Below the pieces are notes generated by a model. It did not search any database. It worked only from the letters and a program-made list of their open reading frames with translations, and had not been told where the DNA came from. Position numbers and translations under genes: made by a program. A stretch of DNA of 64,000 bases from Papio anubis (taxonomy: Eukaryota; Chordata; Mammalia; Primates; Cercopithecidae), in the NCBI RefSeq assembly GCF_008728515.1, contig NC_044986.1, positions 116,176,313 to 116,240,312 on the forward strand. Direction: 5' to 3'. This document shows positions 1-11,179 of this stretch, in pieces. How positions within the stretch are numbered: position 1 is the first letter of the stretch; each line of letters starts with the position of its first letter.

Positions 1-850
1 GTTCAGCTAGAATAGAACAATGAGGAACATCTTTTCTGATGAGATTGTTTTTCCCCAAATCTAAAATATGGTAATAGTGCATATGTGAATTGGATTGTCA
101 TTGCACTATAAGTAAATTTGCTTGCAACCTTTTGTCAAAGTCTAGAGAGGAATTTAAATATGTCTTTATATATTTCTATATATAACTCTATGGAGTATTG
201 TGTCATTTTAAACAAAATTTCATGGAGGATATAAAAACTTTAGATAATGTACATAATAAAAAATTACATATACATTTCTATATATATATATGATTAATCT
301 CCTCTGAACTATAATACTACATTACAGAAAAAAGACATATTCTGCAACAGCACAAAAAGAAGTCGCCCCACTAACAAGAAACTATCTTGGTACTTAAGAA
401 GCTTACTAATGCCAAGGTGTATTGTGCTAATTAGAGACAGGAGCATATTATATAGACAGGATAAGAAAATTTCAGGTAGACACCTAATGACATCATATCT
501 AAATAGAATGCATGTTTTTGCCTTATGCCTTGCACTGCATAGGTGGGGAATATAATCATGTGGTTTTAATACATGAAAACAAACATCAATGGTCAGGAAA
601 CTAACCATACATAACCTCAGTCTAAGAAGTTGGGAGATGGTGGACAGAAAGCATCCTCCCCAGAGAGGCACAAATAATATGAAAACAAAGCAAAACAAAA
701 CATTTTTGAAGAGCAGGTAGAAGACTGGTTGCAACTGGAGCCCAAATAAAACACACGCATTGTTGCACTGCAGAGCTGGGAGGAAGAAGTGGAGCTCTCT
801 AAGGTTCTAAAATGCAAACAAAACAACAGCACAGGAAAGAAAAATAAAAT
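1..850. other. Unassigned AT-rich sequence
   Basis: No repeat family or gene was recognised. The stretch has many A-rich runs, for example around 680-700 and 840-880, and the right side grades into the L1 remnant that follows. The open frames here are leucine, phenylalanine and cysteine rich on the minus strand and resemble no known protein. Confidence 0.5.
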
Positions 851-1225
851 AAAATTCATGAAATAAAACAAGAACAAAATCCAACAATATGTTATTTAAA
901 AGAAAGAGAACTAAAATATAATATGTAAGGATTCAATTTAAAAGACCAAAACAAATAAAACAAAACTACAGTCATGCCAACCTAAAGCAAGCTGATATAA
1001 TGATATTACTAGGAAACGAAAATTAAATTTAACTACAAAATCCATTATTAGGGACAAAAGCTCATGTTGACCATATGAACTACTGCAAGTTTCATGCATC
1101 TAAAACATTTTAAAAATAAATAAAGCAAAACTGATACAAATATAAGAAAAAAAGGACAAAACTATCATCGTGGTGGGATGTTTCAACATTCTTTGAATAA
1201 TTATTTGTAAGTAAAGCAAACAAAA
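850..1225 (+). mobile_element. Old L1 (L1M-type) ORF2 fragment
   Basis: The segment follows the endonuclease-domain part of L1 ORF2 in the sense direction: 'ctaaagcaagctgatata', 'ttattagggacaaaag', then 'gcaaaactgatacaaat' and 'ggtgggatgtttcaac' appear in consensus order. It is strongly diverged and broken by stops, so it is an ancient mammalian-wide copy. Edges are approximate. Confidence 0.7.
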
Positions 1226-1321
1226 AGTTAGTGAAGCTGTAGAGGATTTATTTGAACACCATAACTAACATGAGTGATCATATGCACACACTTATAAGCC
1301 TGTATGAAATGATACATACTT

Positions 1322-3843
1322 GCATACATCAATTCGTTGCATGTCACTTTACTATGCTTTGCAGGTACTGCTTTTTTCACAAGTTGAAGGTTTGTGGCAA
1401 TCCTGCACTGAGCAATTCTATCAGCACCATTTTTCCAACAGTATGTGCTCAGTTTGCGTAGAATTCTGGTGATTCTCACAATATTCAAACTCTTTCATTA
1501 TTATTATATATGCTACGATGATCTGTGATCAGTGATCTTTGATGTTACTATTGTAATTATTTTGGGGCTCCAGGGACTGCACCCACATGAGCAGTAATCT
1601 TAATTAATAAATATTATGTGTGTTCTGACTGCCCCAATGACCTAAAATTCTTCCAACTCTTACCCTCTCCTTGGGCCTCCCTATTTCCTGAAGCATACTA
1701 ATATTGAAATTAGGCCAATTCGGGGGGTGGGGGAGCTAGGGGAGGGGTGGCATTAGGAGAAATACCTAATGTAGATGATGGGTTGATGAGTGCAGCAAAC
1801 CACCATGGCACGTGTATACCTATGTAACAAACCTGCCCATTCTGCACACGTACCCCAGAACTTAAAGTAAAATTTTAAAAAATAAATTTGATCCTTTTTC
1901 ATATATAAAAAAAGAAATTAGGCCAATTCATAACCCTACAGTGGCCTCTAGGTGTTCAAGTGAAGCGGAGTTATATATTTCTCACTTTAAATAAAAAAGC
2001 TAGAAAGAAGTAAGTATACTGAGGAAAGTATGTTAAAAGCTGAGATAGGCTGAAAGTTACACCTCTTGCACCAAACATTTAGCCAAGTTATGATGCAAAG
2101 AAAAAGTTGCTGAAGAAAATTGAAAGTGCCGCTCTGCTGAACACATGAATGATACCAAAGTGAAATAGGCTTATTGCTGATACGGAGAAAGTTTAAGTGG
2201 TCTGGATAGAAGATCAAACCAGCCACAGCCATTTCCTTAGATCAAAGCCTCATCCAGAGCAATGCTCTAACTCTCTTCAATTCTATGAAGGCTGATGGAG
2301 GTGAGGAAGTTGCAGAACAGAAATGGGAAGTTAGAAGAGGTTGATTTATGAGGTTTTTTTTAAAGCCATCTCTATAACATAAAAGTGCAAGGTGAAGCAG
2401 TGAGTGCTGATGGAGAAGCTGCAGTTGGACAGAAGATCTAGCTAAGGTAATTGAAGGTGGTTACACCAAACGGCAGATTCTACTCAGTTTAGACAACAGA
2501 GCCTTCTATTGTTAGAAGATGTCACCTAGGACTTCTGTAGCTAGAGAGGGGAAGCCAAAGCCTGGCTTCAAAGTTTCAAAGAACAAGGTAACTTTTTATT
2601 AGGGGCTAATGCAGCTGGTGACTTTAAGTTGAAACCAATGCTCATTTACCATTCTGAAAATTTTATGGCCCTTAAGAATTATGCTAAATTTACTCTACCT
2701 GTGCTCTATAAATAGAAGACAGGACAACTGCTTAAATCATGATTTACTGAATATTTTAAGCTGACTGTTGACAACAATATTCCATTCAAAAATTACTATT
2801 TATTGACAATGCACCTGGTCATTCAAGAGCTCTGATGGAGATATGCGAAGAGATAAATATTGTTTTCATGTCTGCTAACAATGAAGTCCTTGGATCAAGG
2901 GGTCATTTTGACTTTTAAGTCTCATTATGTAAGAAATATATTTTATAAGGCCATGGCTGCCTTAGATAGCACTTCTTCTGATGTATTTGGACAAAATAAA
3001 TTAAAAATCTTCTGAAAAGGATTCACCATTCTAGATGCCATTAAACACATTCATGATTCATGGGACTCCTCCCATGGTCAAACACCAACATTAACAGGAG
3101 TTTGAACAAAGTGGATGCCCATCCTCATGTATGATTTTGAGGGGCTCAATACTTCAATGGAGGAAGTAAATAGAGTTTCAGAAATAGCAGGAGAACTAGA
3201 ATTTGAAGTGGAGCCTGAAGATGTGACTGAATTGCTATAATTCCAGAATAAAACTTAAGCAGCTGAGGAGTTACGTTTTATGGATGAGCAAAGAAAGCCG
3301 TTTCTTAAGATGGATCGTATGCTTGGTGAAGACGCTGGGCACATTGTTGAAATGACAGCAAAGGATTTTGAATATTCCATAAACTTAGTTGATAAAGCAG
3401 CCCCAGGGTTTGAGAGGATTAACTCTCAATTTTGAAAGAGGTTCTACTGTGCGTAAAATGCTATGAAGCACCATCTCATGCTACAGAGAAATTCTTCAAG
3501 AAAAAAAGTCAGTCAATGCAGCAAAATTCATTGCTGTCTTATTTTTAAAAATTGCCACAGCTACCTCAACCTTCAGTAATCACCACCCTGATCAGTCATA
3601 ACTCCAGCAGCAAAAAGGTAATGACTCACCAAAGGCTCAGATTACTTTTCGCATTTTTCAGCCATAACACATTTTTAAATTCAGTTATGTATTTTGTTTT
3701 TTGGACATAATGCTATTGCACATTTCATGGACTAGAATACAGTGTAAACATAACTTTGATATGCACTAAGAAATGAAAAAACATTGTATATTTGCTTTAC
3801 TGAGGTAGTCTGAAACTGAACCCACATCTCTGATGTATGCCTG
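1322..3843 (+). mobile_element. Tigger1 DNA transposon, nearly full length, inactive
   Basis: A pogo/Tigger-class (Tc1-mariner superfamily) element. The left end passes through 'gaaggtttgtggcaatcctg' and 'gatctgtgatcagtgatctt'. The right end finishes 'ctctgatgtatgcctg', the inverted terminal sequence. With the inserted L1 removed, about 2.3 kb remains, close to the roughly 2.4-kb consensus I remember. The transposase frame would begin near 1940. Part of the DDE catalytic core is visible near 2800-2840, where the DNA codes for IDNAPGH, but frameshifts and stops destroy the frame throughout. No active transposase is possible. An L1 tail interrupts it at 1722-1913. Confidence 0.93.
1722..1913 (+). 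mobile_element. 5'-truncated L1 (L1PA/L1PB-type) 3' end inserted in Tigger1
   Basis: The L1 3' UTR is clear: a G-rich tract, then 'ggcattaggagaaatacc', 'cctatgtaacaaacctgc' and 'ccccagaacttaaagta'. The copy is flanked by a perfect 16-bp target duplication, gaaattaggccaattc, at 1706-1721 and 1914-1929. After the usual A-rich tail and an AATAAA comes a short non-L1 segment (about 1888-1906) and a second A run. This looks like a small 3' transduction or a tail rearrangement. Confidence 0.92.
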
Positions 3844-5245
3844 TGTTCTTCTCAAGCACAGATGGATATTTTTTCAAATGACCGTTGACATAGAATAAGT
3901 CAATATATTTTTACAAATGTGTATACAATGACCATATTGCAATTTAAGTAAAAATTAGTACCAAATGTAACATTTAAAAAATCATAAGTTGATAATTTGG
4001 AATACACAAATAAATAACTTGTGGTAGGAAAAATTATATCAATTTTAAAATACTTTCATCTTTATTAACAAAAATAGTTTAGATTAAATTTGTGAAATAA
4101 AGACAGAAAAGGATTCCTATCACTATGTGTATAGTGAGTGTTAATGATAGCTCAAAATGAATTAGCTGTGAAATTAGTATTTTCTACAGAATAAATTCAA
4201 AGAAGTGGAAAGGCGGAGAAAATAAACATAAGCACGGGAATTAAAGAATAGAAAACAAACTCACAATAGAGAAACAGAGTAAACAGTTGGTATTTTATGA
4301 AGCCTAATATGATAGACAAGCCTCTGTTGAGATTGATAAAGAAAAAAGAAGAAAGGGATGAGTAAACAGTATTCAGCATGGAAAGAGAGGCTGTGACTAG
4401 TTATACACCAGGGTTTGGAAAGATATCCAAGGTATTTCCAGGTTCTTGATAAAGGATTATTAAGTAGTAGTACAAGTGACTCTCTTGCGACAAGCAACAA
4501 CAACAAGAACCTGGAGGGAACAGAAAATAAAAACTACTCTATAGTGTTCATGGCCGAACAAAATATTGACAGATTCCTACGCAGGAATTTATAAAAGAGC
4601 CCGGACAGGTGATACTGAGAGGTTTCAGTCCTAGGAGTACATAGGCCAGGCAAAGCAGTTAAGTGTCACAGACCTTTCTTGTTAATGACTTGATGCAATG
4701 GGGCAGGTGTCAGAGTCCAGGGTTGTTAGGAGATAGGAACCTGTAAACCTGATATGGCTCTTCTCTGAATGGTATGCTTCATTCACCTTACATGCAACCA
4801 AGATTTGCAGTTTTTCACAACAGGACATATATTTATCACAGGAGACATCTAAAAGGTTAATCCACTTGGTGGATAACATGTGCTGAAAGAGTTGGGTTAG
4901 AGTTTTCCACCCTCTCAAAGCACAAACCCTAGAATACAATCCCCACTCCATGTCAGGACTTACATGGCTCTCCAGGCTGTACTCAGCATTATTTTGTCAA
5001 CATAGAAAAAAATCCAGCCTTGGTCCTGGCAGAAGGAAACAAAAAAATTATTTCTGTAGGAGACTAATATTATCTGACATCTCAAATTATATATAAAAGT
5101 AATTTAAGATGTATTTTCTGTTAGCTGCTGTTTTACAGAAACTCTCTTATTTATATGTGTGTGTGTGTGTGTACTAATCTTACACCAACCATTTTCTAAG
5201 AACTGCCATTAATTCTAAAATTTTCTGTATATAATTTGGAGTTTT
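3844..5245. other. Unassigned sequence with a short (TG)n run
   Basis: No repeat family was recognised with confidence. The only simple structure is a short (TG)n run near 5155-5173. No exon-like open frame is evident; frames of 60-90 codons on the minus strand match nothing I know. Confidence 0.5.
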
Positions 5246-5249
5246 TCAA

Positions 5250-5530
5250 ATATAAAATATTATATTCAAATAATAGTTGATATATTTGTTCTTTTCAAAT
5301 TCTTACACATGTATTTATTTTTCTTGCCTTATTACATTTGCTGAAGCTTCAAGTAAAAGATTGAATAGAAGTAGTAGTCTCTTTTTTATATCAAATGAAA
5401 CCCTTCGTGTACCTTTTAAAATACATAGTCTGTGGGTTTTTTTTGAGGGATATGCTTTACAAGATAAAGAAATGTCCCTTAACTCCTAACTTTTATTATT
5501 ATTAGTTGCATCTATTGAGATGAACATACA
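5250..5530 (-). mobile_element. Old L1 ORF2 fragment, antisense
   Basis: The plus strand reads as the complement of the reverse transcriptase part of L1 ORF2: 'ttttcttgccttattaca', 'attgaatagaagtagtag' and finally 'gcatctattgagatgaac'. It is heavily diverged with internal deletions. Confidence 0.7.
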
Positions 5531-5918
5531 TACTTTACTCCTTTACTTTGAAAATGAGGTGAGTTATTTTACAAAGCCATGTTCTTATCCACCATGCTCC
5601 ACTGCCTATACATCCTGAAAAGGACGTATAATACGTTTACAAGGTGGGGTTTGGCATAACTATTTTTTACTTAGATTCAATCAGGGAATTAACCCTTCTA
5701 GCAAAATATATGATATGTAAAATCTCCCCTCCCATTGTATCAGCAGAATCACAGCATACTCAGGCTTTACATGGAGATATTACAGACCACAAAAGGCAGA
5801 ACACAAATCATTCAGAATAAAGTGCACAGAAAGAGAGTGGATCTATAGTGCCACTCACACATCCAGAGAAACTATTTATGTGTAATAGTAATTAGAGGAA
5901 AACTATTGACATCGCATA

Positions 5919-5963
<45 letters not shown>

Positions 5964-6250
5964 TCCCCTAGCTATAAAATAAAGCAGGATATAGTGTTAC
6001 ATTTTAGAAATTCTTTACTCATTAACATAATATATGAACTTATTGCCTTACAGAGACTTTTGTAACAACACTAGTACATTCTAGTCTCCTCTCAGAGGTT
6101 ATCAATGATGTTAGCTTTGTATATGTCCTTAGATAAATCTTATGTATAATGACAAACATATATGAATGTAAAAAGGTATTATATTTGTGGATTTCAAAAA
6201 TATGGATATAATATTGTACTTGGTTTACATTTGAAACTTAAGAATATGTT
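5530..6250. other. Unassigned sequence containing a (GA)n microsatellite
   Basis: Mostly unassigned AT-rich DNA. A clean (GA)n microsatellite of about 19 units lies at 5922-5960. No gene signal was seen. Confidence 0.6.
5922..5960 (+). repeat. (GA)n microsatellite
   Basis: Uninterrupted GA dinucleotides for about 38 bases. Pure tracts of this length are usually polymorphic in primates. Confidence 0.95.
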
Positions 6251-7198
6251 TGGAGACCTCCAGGTATTTTTACAGCTGCATAGTAACCTACAATATGTGT
6301 ATTCTGTAGTTTATTAAATTGTTCTTTCAGTGATGGTCTCATTGAGGTTGTTTTCAAGTTTCCACTATTGTAATGGTCAATGAATTTTTTTGGACATACC
6401 TCTGTGTTCATGAACAATTCTTTTAGGGTAGATACCTGAAAGTAGACTTGTTGGACTATGGAATTAGGACACTTAACATTTAATAGATAATCCCAAATTC
6501 ACAGTAACATAAGATAATCCACTTATGTACATTCTCACCTACAGTTGATATTATTTGATTTTTAAAATTCGGTATAACTCTCATCTCATTGTTTTGATTT
6601 GTACTTTCTTGATTACTGTAAGGTTGAGCATATGGTGTTTATGGTTATTTTTCTTTTATTTTCTCTGAATTGTCTGAACATGTCAAATATTTGTTATGAC
6701 TTTTACATTTTATATTATATCTTATGGGTTTTTCCTATCCCAAGTTTGTAAACATTGGTGGTGAGCATAGCTGCCTTCCAGGTTTGTAAACATAATTTTG
6801 TTAACACAATTTTAATTGTTTTAAAGACTTTTTTGAAGCACGTTTTTAAAAATATGCTTTAAAATATTAATATAATATTTTAGAGTATTTTAAAATAACA
6901 ATTGAACTTTGTTTTATTTTTCCAACAGTCACTTCGGCTAATGCCATTAATTCAGTTATCCGTCCCATCACCAGGGACTTGAAAGTGCTATTTCTATCAC
7001 ACACTAAATTATCTCACATACACCAAACATACACATAAAACATGTTGGTCTATGTTGTAGACTCTACTCAGTTCCATTGGTCAATTACTATATTTGTGTC
7101 CTAATACCAAATTATTTTAGTTACAATTGTTTTATAATATGTTTTTCCCACAGAATGTTTATAAAATCTGGTGAATATCCATAATATCGTCAAGGAAA
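6250..7198 (-). mobile_element. Old L1 (L1M-type) 3' end, antisense
   Basis: The plus strand runs through complement landmarks of the L1 3' region: a passage resembling the usual 'catagtattcc...tttatttaacca' motif near 6278-6320, 'tctcatctcattgttttgat' near 6580, and ORF2 complement such as 'cagttccattggtcaatta' near 7070. Divergence is high. The GATA array begins at its right edge. Confidence 0.68.
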
Positions 7199-7864
7199 TC
7201 AGATAGATGATAGCCAGATAGACAGATAGGTATGCAGACAGACAGACATGGACAGACAGATAGATAAATGGACAGACGGATAGAAAGGTAGAAAGACAGA
7301 CAGATAGATACATAGATAAACAGACACATAGATAGGGGGATAGACAGACCAACAGACAGATACATAGATAGATACATACAGAGAGATGGAAAGATAGATA
7401 CATACATACATGGATACATAGACAGACAGATGGATAGTTAGATAGACAGGCAGACACAGATACATAGACACACACAGTCAGATAGATAAATTGATAGGCA
7501 GACAGACAGACAGATAAACAGAAAGACAGGTAGATAGACTGATAGGCAGGCAGACAGATAAATAGATAGGTAGATAGCAAGCTAACAGACAGATAGACAT
7601 ATAGATAGACAGAAAGCTGTATAATTAGATAGATGGACAGATAGGTAGATAGATGGACAGACAGAGAGACATAATCAGACAGACTGATAGATAAAAAAAA
7701 AGAAAGGTAGATAACAGAAAGATGAATGTATAAATGGACAGATAGATGTATAATTAGGTCGATAGATGGACAGATAGGTAGATAGATGGATGAACGAATA
7801 GACAGATACATATACAGATAGATGAATAGTTACGTAGATATATGGACAGATAAATAGAGAGATG

Positions 7865-7906
<42 letters not shown>

Positions 7907-7911
7907 ATGTT
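7199..7911 (+). repeat. Compound GATA/CAGA tetranucleotide array (about 0.7 kb)
   Basis: A long array of gata, caga, gaca and cata tetranucleotides. The left part is an irregular mixture of gacagaca and gatagata. The right end (7866-7905) is a pure (GATA)n run of about ten units. Read on the minus strand it gives artificial YLSI/CLSV-rich open frames. The graded purity suggests an old array with a young, actively expanding edge. Confidence 0.95.
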
Positions 7912-7990
7912 CCTCAATTTTAATGGCTTCATGGTTACAGTGTAGCAGGGAAAGTGGCTCATTTGTTATTCTTTTCAAAAATTGTTTTGG

Positions 7991-8100
7991 GCTGAGGTAG
8001 GAGAATTGCTTGAACCCGGGAGGCGGAGGTTACAGTGAGCAGAGATCGCACCACTGCACTCCAGCCTGGGCAACAGAGCGAAACACTGTCTCAAAAAAAT
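7991..8100 (+). mobile_element. 5'-truncated Alu (right arm only)
   Basis: Starts inside the right monomer at 'gctgaggtaggagaattgct' and ends with 'caacagagcgaaacactgtc' and an A-rich tail. It is flanked by the perfect 10-bp duplication attgttttgg at 7981-7990 and 8101-8110. The truncation therefore arose at insertion, not by later deletion. Confidence 0.9.
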
Positions 8101-8195
8101 ATTGTTTTGGATATTTTTTACATTTATAATTCCACGTGGTTTTAAAATTTAAAGTTCTTGATATTTTCTATTTTTTATAAGATGGCCAGTCAGGT

Positions 8196-8690
8196 GTGGG
8201 TACAAGAAGAGACAGATGAGAGGCTCAGGAAAACAAATTTTATTATACTCACCGTTCCTAGGGACAGGAGGTATGTTGCATTCACATGGAAAAACTCCAG
8301 GATTGTCAGGAGGCACAAGACAGGAGCCCAGGGAAGGTTAAAGCCAAAACCTTTATTGGAGTTTCCACTGGAAAGGCAAGGCAGGGCAGTGTAAACCATT
8401 TAGGATTGGCCACTTTGATCAATTTCAGCAGGCTCTAATCAATAGGGGTGATCCCTAGTTGTCTGTTTCCTGACCCTGGGGTGATTAAGGCGAGGAACAT
8501 TGCCTCCTGGGGTGTAGGGGCCAGAGAGAGGAGGTATAGATAGCTCTGGACTGCTTAGTTTGTAGACCAAAGGTGTATTCCTCCCTGAGACCTTCCTATC
8601 TCTAAATATTAAACAGCCCTGGGAGGGACATTGTCTCCCCAGCCAGAAAGGTCTTGTAAGATGTCAAAACATCAGTATAGACAAAAAATA
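8196..8690 (-). mobile_element. LTR-like element, antisense, family not identified
   Basis: Read on the minus strand the block has an LTR-like order. A CCAAT-rich upstream part contains 'aagtggccaatcctaaatgg'. It is followed by 'ccaataaaggttttggc' (an AATAAA-like signal), a pyrimidine-rich part, and a second 'gagtataataaaatttg' signal near the far end. The internal frames are not retroviral proteins. I cannot name the family and the edges are uncertain. Confidence 0.42.
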
Positions 8691-8699
8691 AAAGTATAT

Positions 8700-9330
8700 G
8701 TATACAGTGTATATAGAATGCACTTGAAAATTTCTGCAGCAAATGTATTGGACTTTCACTGAAATTACACAGTACTGTAGACTGAGAATCAACATGATTT
8801 TCATCTTCTTCAGTCAAAAATTACGCACTATTTTATTTAAACTAGTCTTATTTTAATGATGAAATTATATATTGCACATTTACGGTTTTGCTTATTCCTA
8901 CTGGCTAATTGTATTGTGAAAGAAACCTACTTTCTCCTTAAAATTTGTGTTTAATTATACAGATGTGCTACTTAGCTACTGATGCTTTCCTCCCGCTTTA
9001 ATGAGAAATGAATTACATACAATAAAACTCAGTTGTTTAGATTTGCCATTGTTTAGTCATGTGACAGATACAGCAGCGATTACAAAGATATTAAATACAT
9101 ATCTGTTTTTTAAAATGAAGTATTTTTGGACTAACTCATACCATGGCCAGCAAAAATAAATACATACATAAATAAAAATTTGAAAGAAATAAAAGCACTA
9201 AATGGTATTCGTTGTAGATTAATAAGATTTAAAAATACTAGGATTATTCTGGATAAGAACACTGTCAGTTACATGTGTTGCAAATACAGCAGGTCGTTGA
9301 ATTAATGTTGTTTCATTCCATGTCATTTTG
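8700..9330. other. Unassigned AT-rich sequence
   Basis: No repeat or gene was recognised. The stretch holds scattered A-rich runs such as 'aaataaatacatacataaat' near 9155. Confidence 0.5.
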
Positions 9331-9339
9331 TTATAATGC

Positions 9340-10310
9340 TGCCGCGGCTGGGGCCACAATGTGGAGTTAGAACGTTCTCCCACGCCGCCACGGGTTTTCT
9401 CAGGCCCTCTGCTATGCCCCACATCCCAGAGATGTGCACATTAGGTGAACTGGCCAGGCTGAACAGTCCCAGTCTGAGTGAGTGTGGGTGTGTGGGCGGT
9501 GGCAGAGTTCTGAGTTACCCCATTACTGGTATGCATCCGTAGCAACTTCAGTCCTTGTCTCCTCAGAAGAAAGAATTGGGCGGAGGGGCATAAGTCACAG
9601 TGAAAGCGGCAAGTTTCAGAGTAGGAGTGGAAGTTTACTAAAAAGCCTTTAGAACAGGAAGGAAAGGAAAGACCGCTTGGAAGGGATCCAAGTGGGCGGT
9701 TGAAGGTGAAGGAGAGAAAAGAGAGGAAAGACGGGGTCTTTAACCTTGATCCTGAGACTTTATAAACTCGCCTCTTTCCCAAGACGGTACCCTTAAGATG
9801 GGCTTTCCGCATGCGCGGGGCCCACCTCGCCCCTGGGAACTGAGCATGCGCAGTGTTTTTAGGGCAATTACACGGACGCCCATCTGAGGCTTTTTCCCGC
9901 TATTCCGACGGAATGTGTCCCCGGAAGCTGATCCTTCGCCATTTTTTTGTGTGTGTGTGTCTTAACAGAAGGGCTGAGGAAGTTGCCTCTCCCTGGCGCC
10001 TGCATTCAATGAACGTTTGTAATGTTAGCAGGTGTGGACCATCAGGAGATTATCTCTCCCTGGCTGCCCAATTATCATTTTTAGAGAGGCAATGCGATAA
10101 TTGCTGAACGATGTCACCTGACATTCCTAGCGGGCGGGAGAGAGTCCTCTCCTGCCCCACTCATTGCCTAACTACCTGTAACAGGTGTATGGGTGCGTGC
10201 TCCCTGTAATGGAACGGTGTCCTCTTCAGGACTGGGTCCCATCTGGCACTTTGAGCTACCAGGACCGGCTTTGGCTACTCGCGATCGTAAACTAGAATAA
10301 ATGGGTAAAT
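9340..10310 (-). mobile_element. CpG-rich LTR-like block, antisense
   Basis: This is the first GC-rich, CpG-retaining stretch of the window. On the minus strand it reads like a long retroviral LTR: a CpG-rich U3-like part (about 9780-10310), a TATA-like 'gagtttataaagtctc' near 9760, a 'tttagtaaacttccactcc' polyadenylation-like region near 9630, and a U5-like part to 9340. Two GCATGCGC motifs lie at 9809-9816 and 9844-9851. I do not recognise the family. A CpG-rich unique promoter is the alternative, but no exon is visible beside it. Confidence 0.45.
9807..9853. promoter_or_regulatory. Pair of NRF1-like GCATGCGC motifs
   Basis: CCGCATGCGCGG and GAGCATGCGCAG lie 35 bases apart in the CpG-rich block. 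Each is close to the NRF1 consensus YGCGCAYGCGCR but not a perfect match. Their use is inference from motif resemblance only. Confidence 0.3.
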
Positions 10311-10488
10311 ATCTTACTTGATTTTTAAAATCTTTCTTTAATATATGAATACCTCATATTTATTTCAGTGTTTAATATCAGAAGTGTTTTGGGTCTTTAT
10401 TTAAAAGTTTGGTGATGTTTTTGCAACCAGAAATATGCTGTAGGAACTAACTCTTGTTGATAGCGATTAGCCTATGGGCAAATGGTTT

Positions 10489-10780
10489 GTTTTTATTTTT
10501 GGAGACGGAGTCTCGCTCTGTCGCCCAGGCTGGGGTGAGTGGCGCGATCTCGGCTCACTGCAAGCTCTGCCTCCCGGGTTCCCCCCATTCTCCTGCCTCA
10601 GCCTCCCGAGTAGCTGGGACTACGGGCGCCCGCCACCTCGCCCGGCTAGTTTTTTGCATTTTTAGTAGAGACGGGGTTTCACCGTGTTAGCCAGGAAGGT
10701 CTCGATCTCCTGAGCTCGTGATCTGCCCGCCTCGGCCTCCCAAAGTGCTGGGATTACAGGCGTGAGCCGCCGCGCCCGGC
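10489..10780 (-). mobile_element. AluY, Old World monkey type, full length
   Basis: Full two-arm Alu in reverse orientation, with the T-rich tail at the left and the head 'cgcgcccggc' at the right. The segment 'ccacctcgcccggctagttt' matches cercopithecid AluY subfamilies as I remember them. It is flanked by a 10-bp duplication, caaatggttt, at 10479-10488 and 10781-10790. CpG sites are well retained, so the copy is young. Confidence 0.92.
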
Positions 10781-10878
10781 CAAATGGTTTCTTTATACCT
10801 AGTTTCACTTAAAATTCCAGTTACCAAGAACCTGGTACCTAAGTGAGGGCTTACTGTATCGTCTTCCATTCTGCAGCT

Positions 10879-11178
10879 TATTATTATTATTATTACTGAG
10901 ACGAAGTCTCACTCTGTCGCCCGGGCTGGAGTGCAGTGGCGCGATCTCGGCTCACTGCAACTTCCACTTCCCGGGTTCCCGCCATTCTCCTGCCTCAGCC
11001 TCCTGAGTAGCTGGGACTACAGGCGCCGCCACCACACCCGGCTAATTTTTGTATTTTTAGTAGAGAGGGGGTTTAGCCATATTGGCCAGGCTGGTCTAGA
11101 ACCCCTGACCACAGGTGATACACCCGCCTCGGCCTCCCAAAGTGCTGGGATTACAGGAGTGAGCCACTGCGCCCGGCC
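10879..11178 (-). mobile_element. Alu (AluS-like), full length
   Basis: Reverse-orientation two-arm Alu with a (TTA)n-type tail at 10879-10896 and the 'gcgcccggcc' head at 11178. The region 'accacacccggctaattttt' fits the S lineage. CpG content is intermediate. Confidence 0.93.
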
Positions 11179-11179
11179 T

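Noticed and set aside
2700..2900. Tigger1 transposase core as a possible domesticated gene
   Set aside because: Stops and frameshifts occur throughout and no intact frame spans the DDE region.
7101..7978. Open frames rich in YLSI, CLSV and similar repeats on the minus strand
   Set aside because: These are translations of the GATA/CAGA microsatellite.
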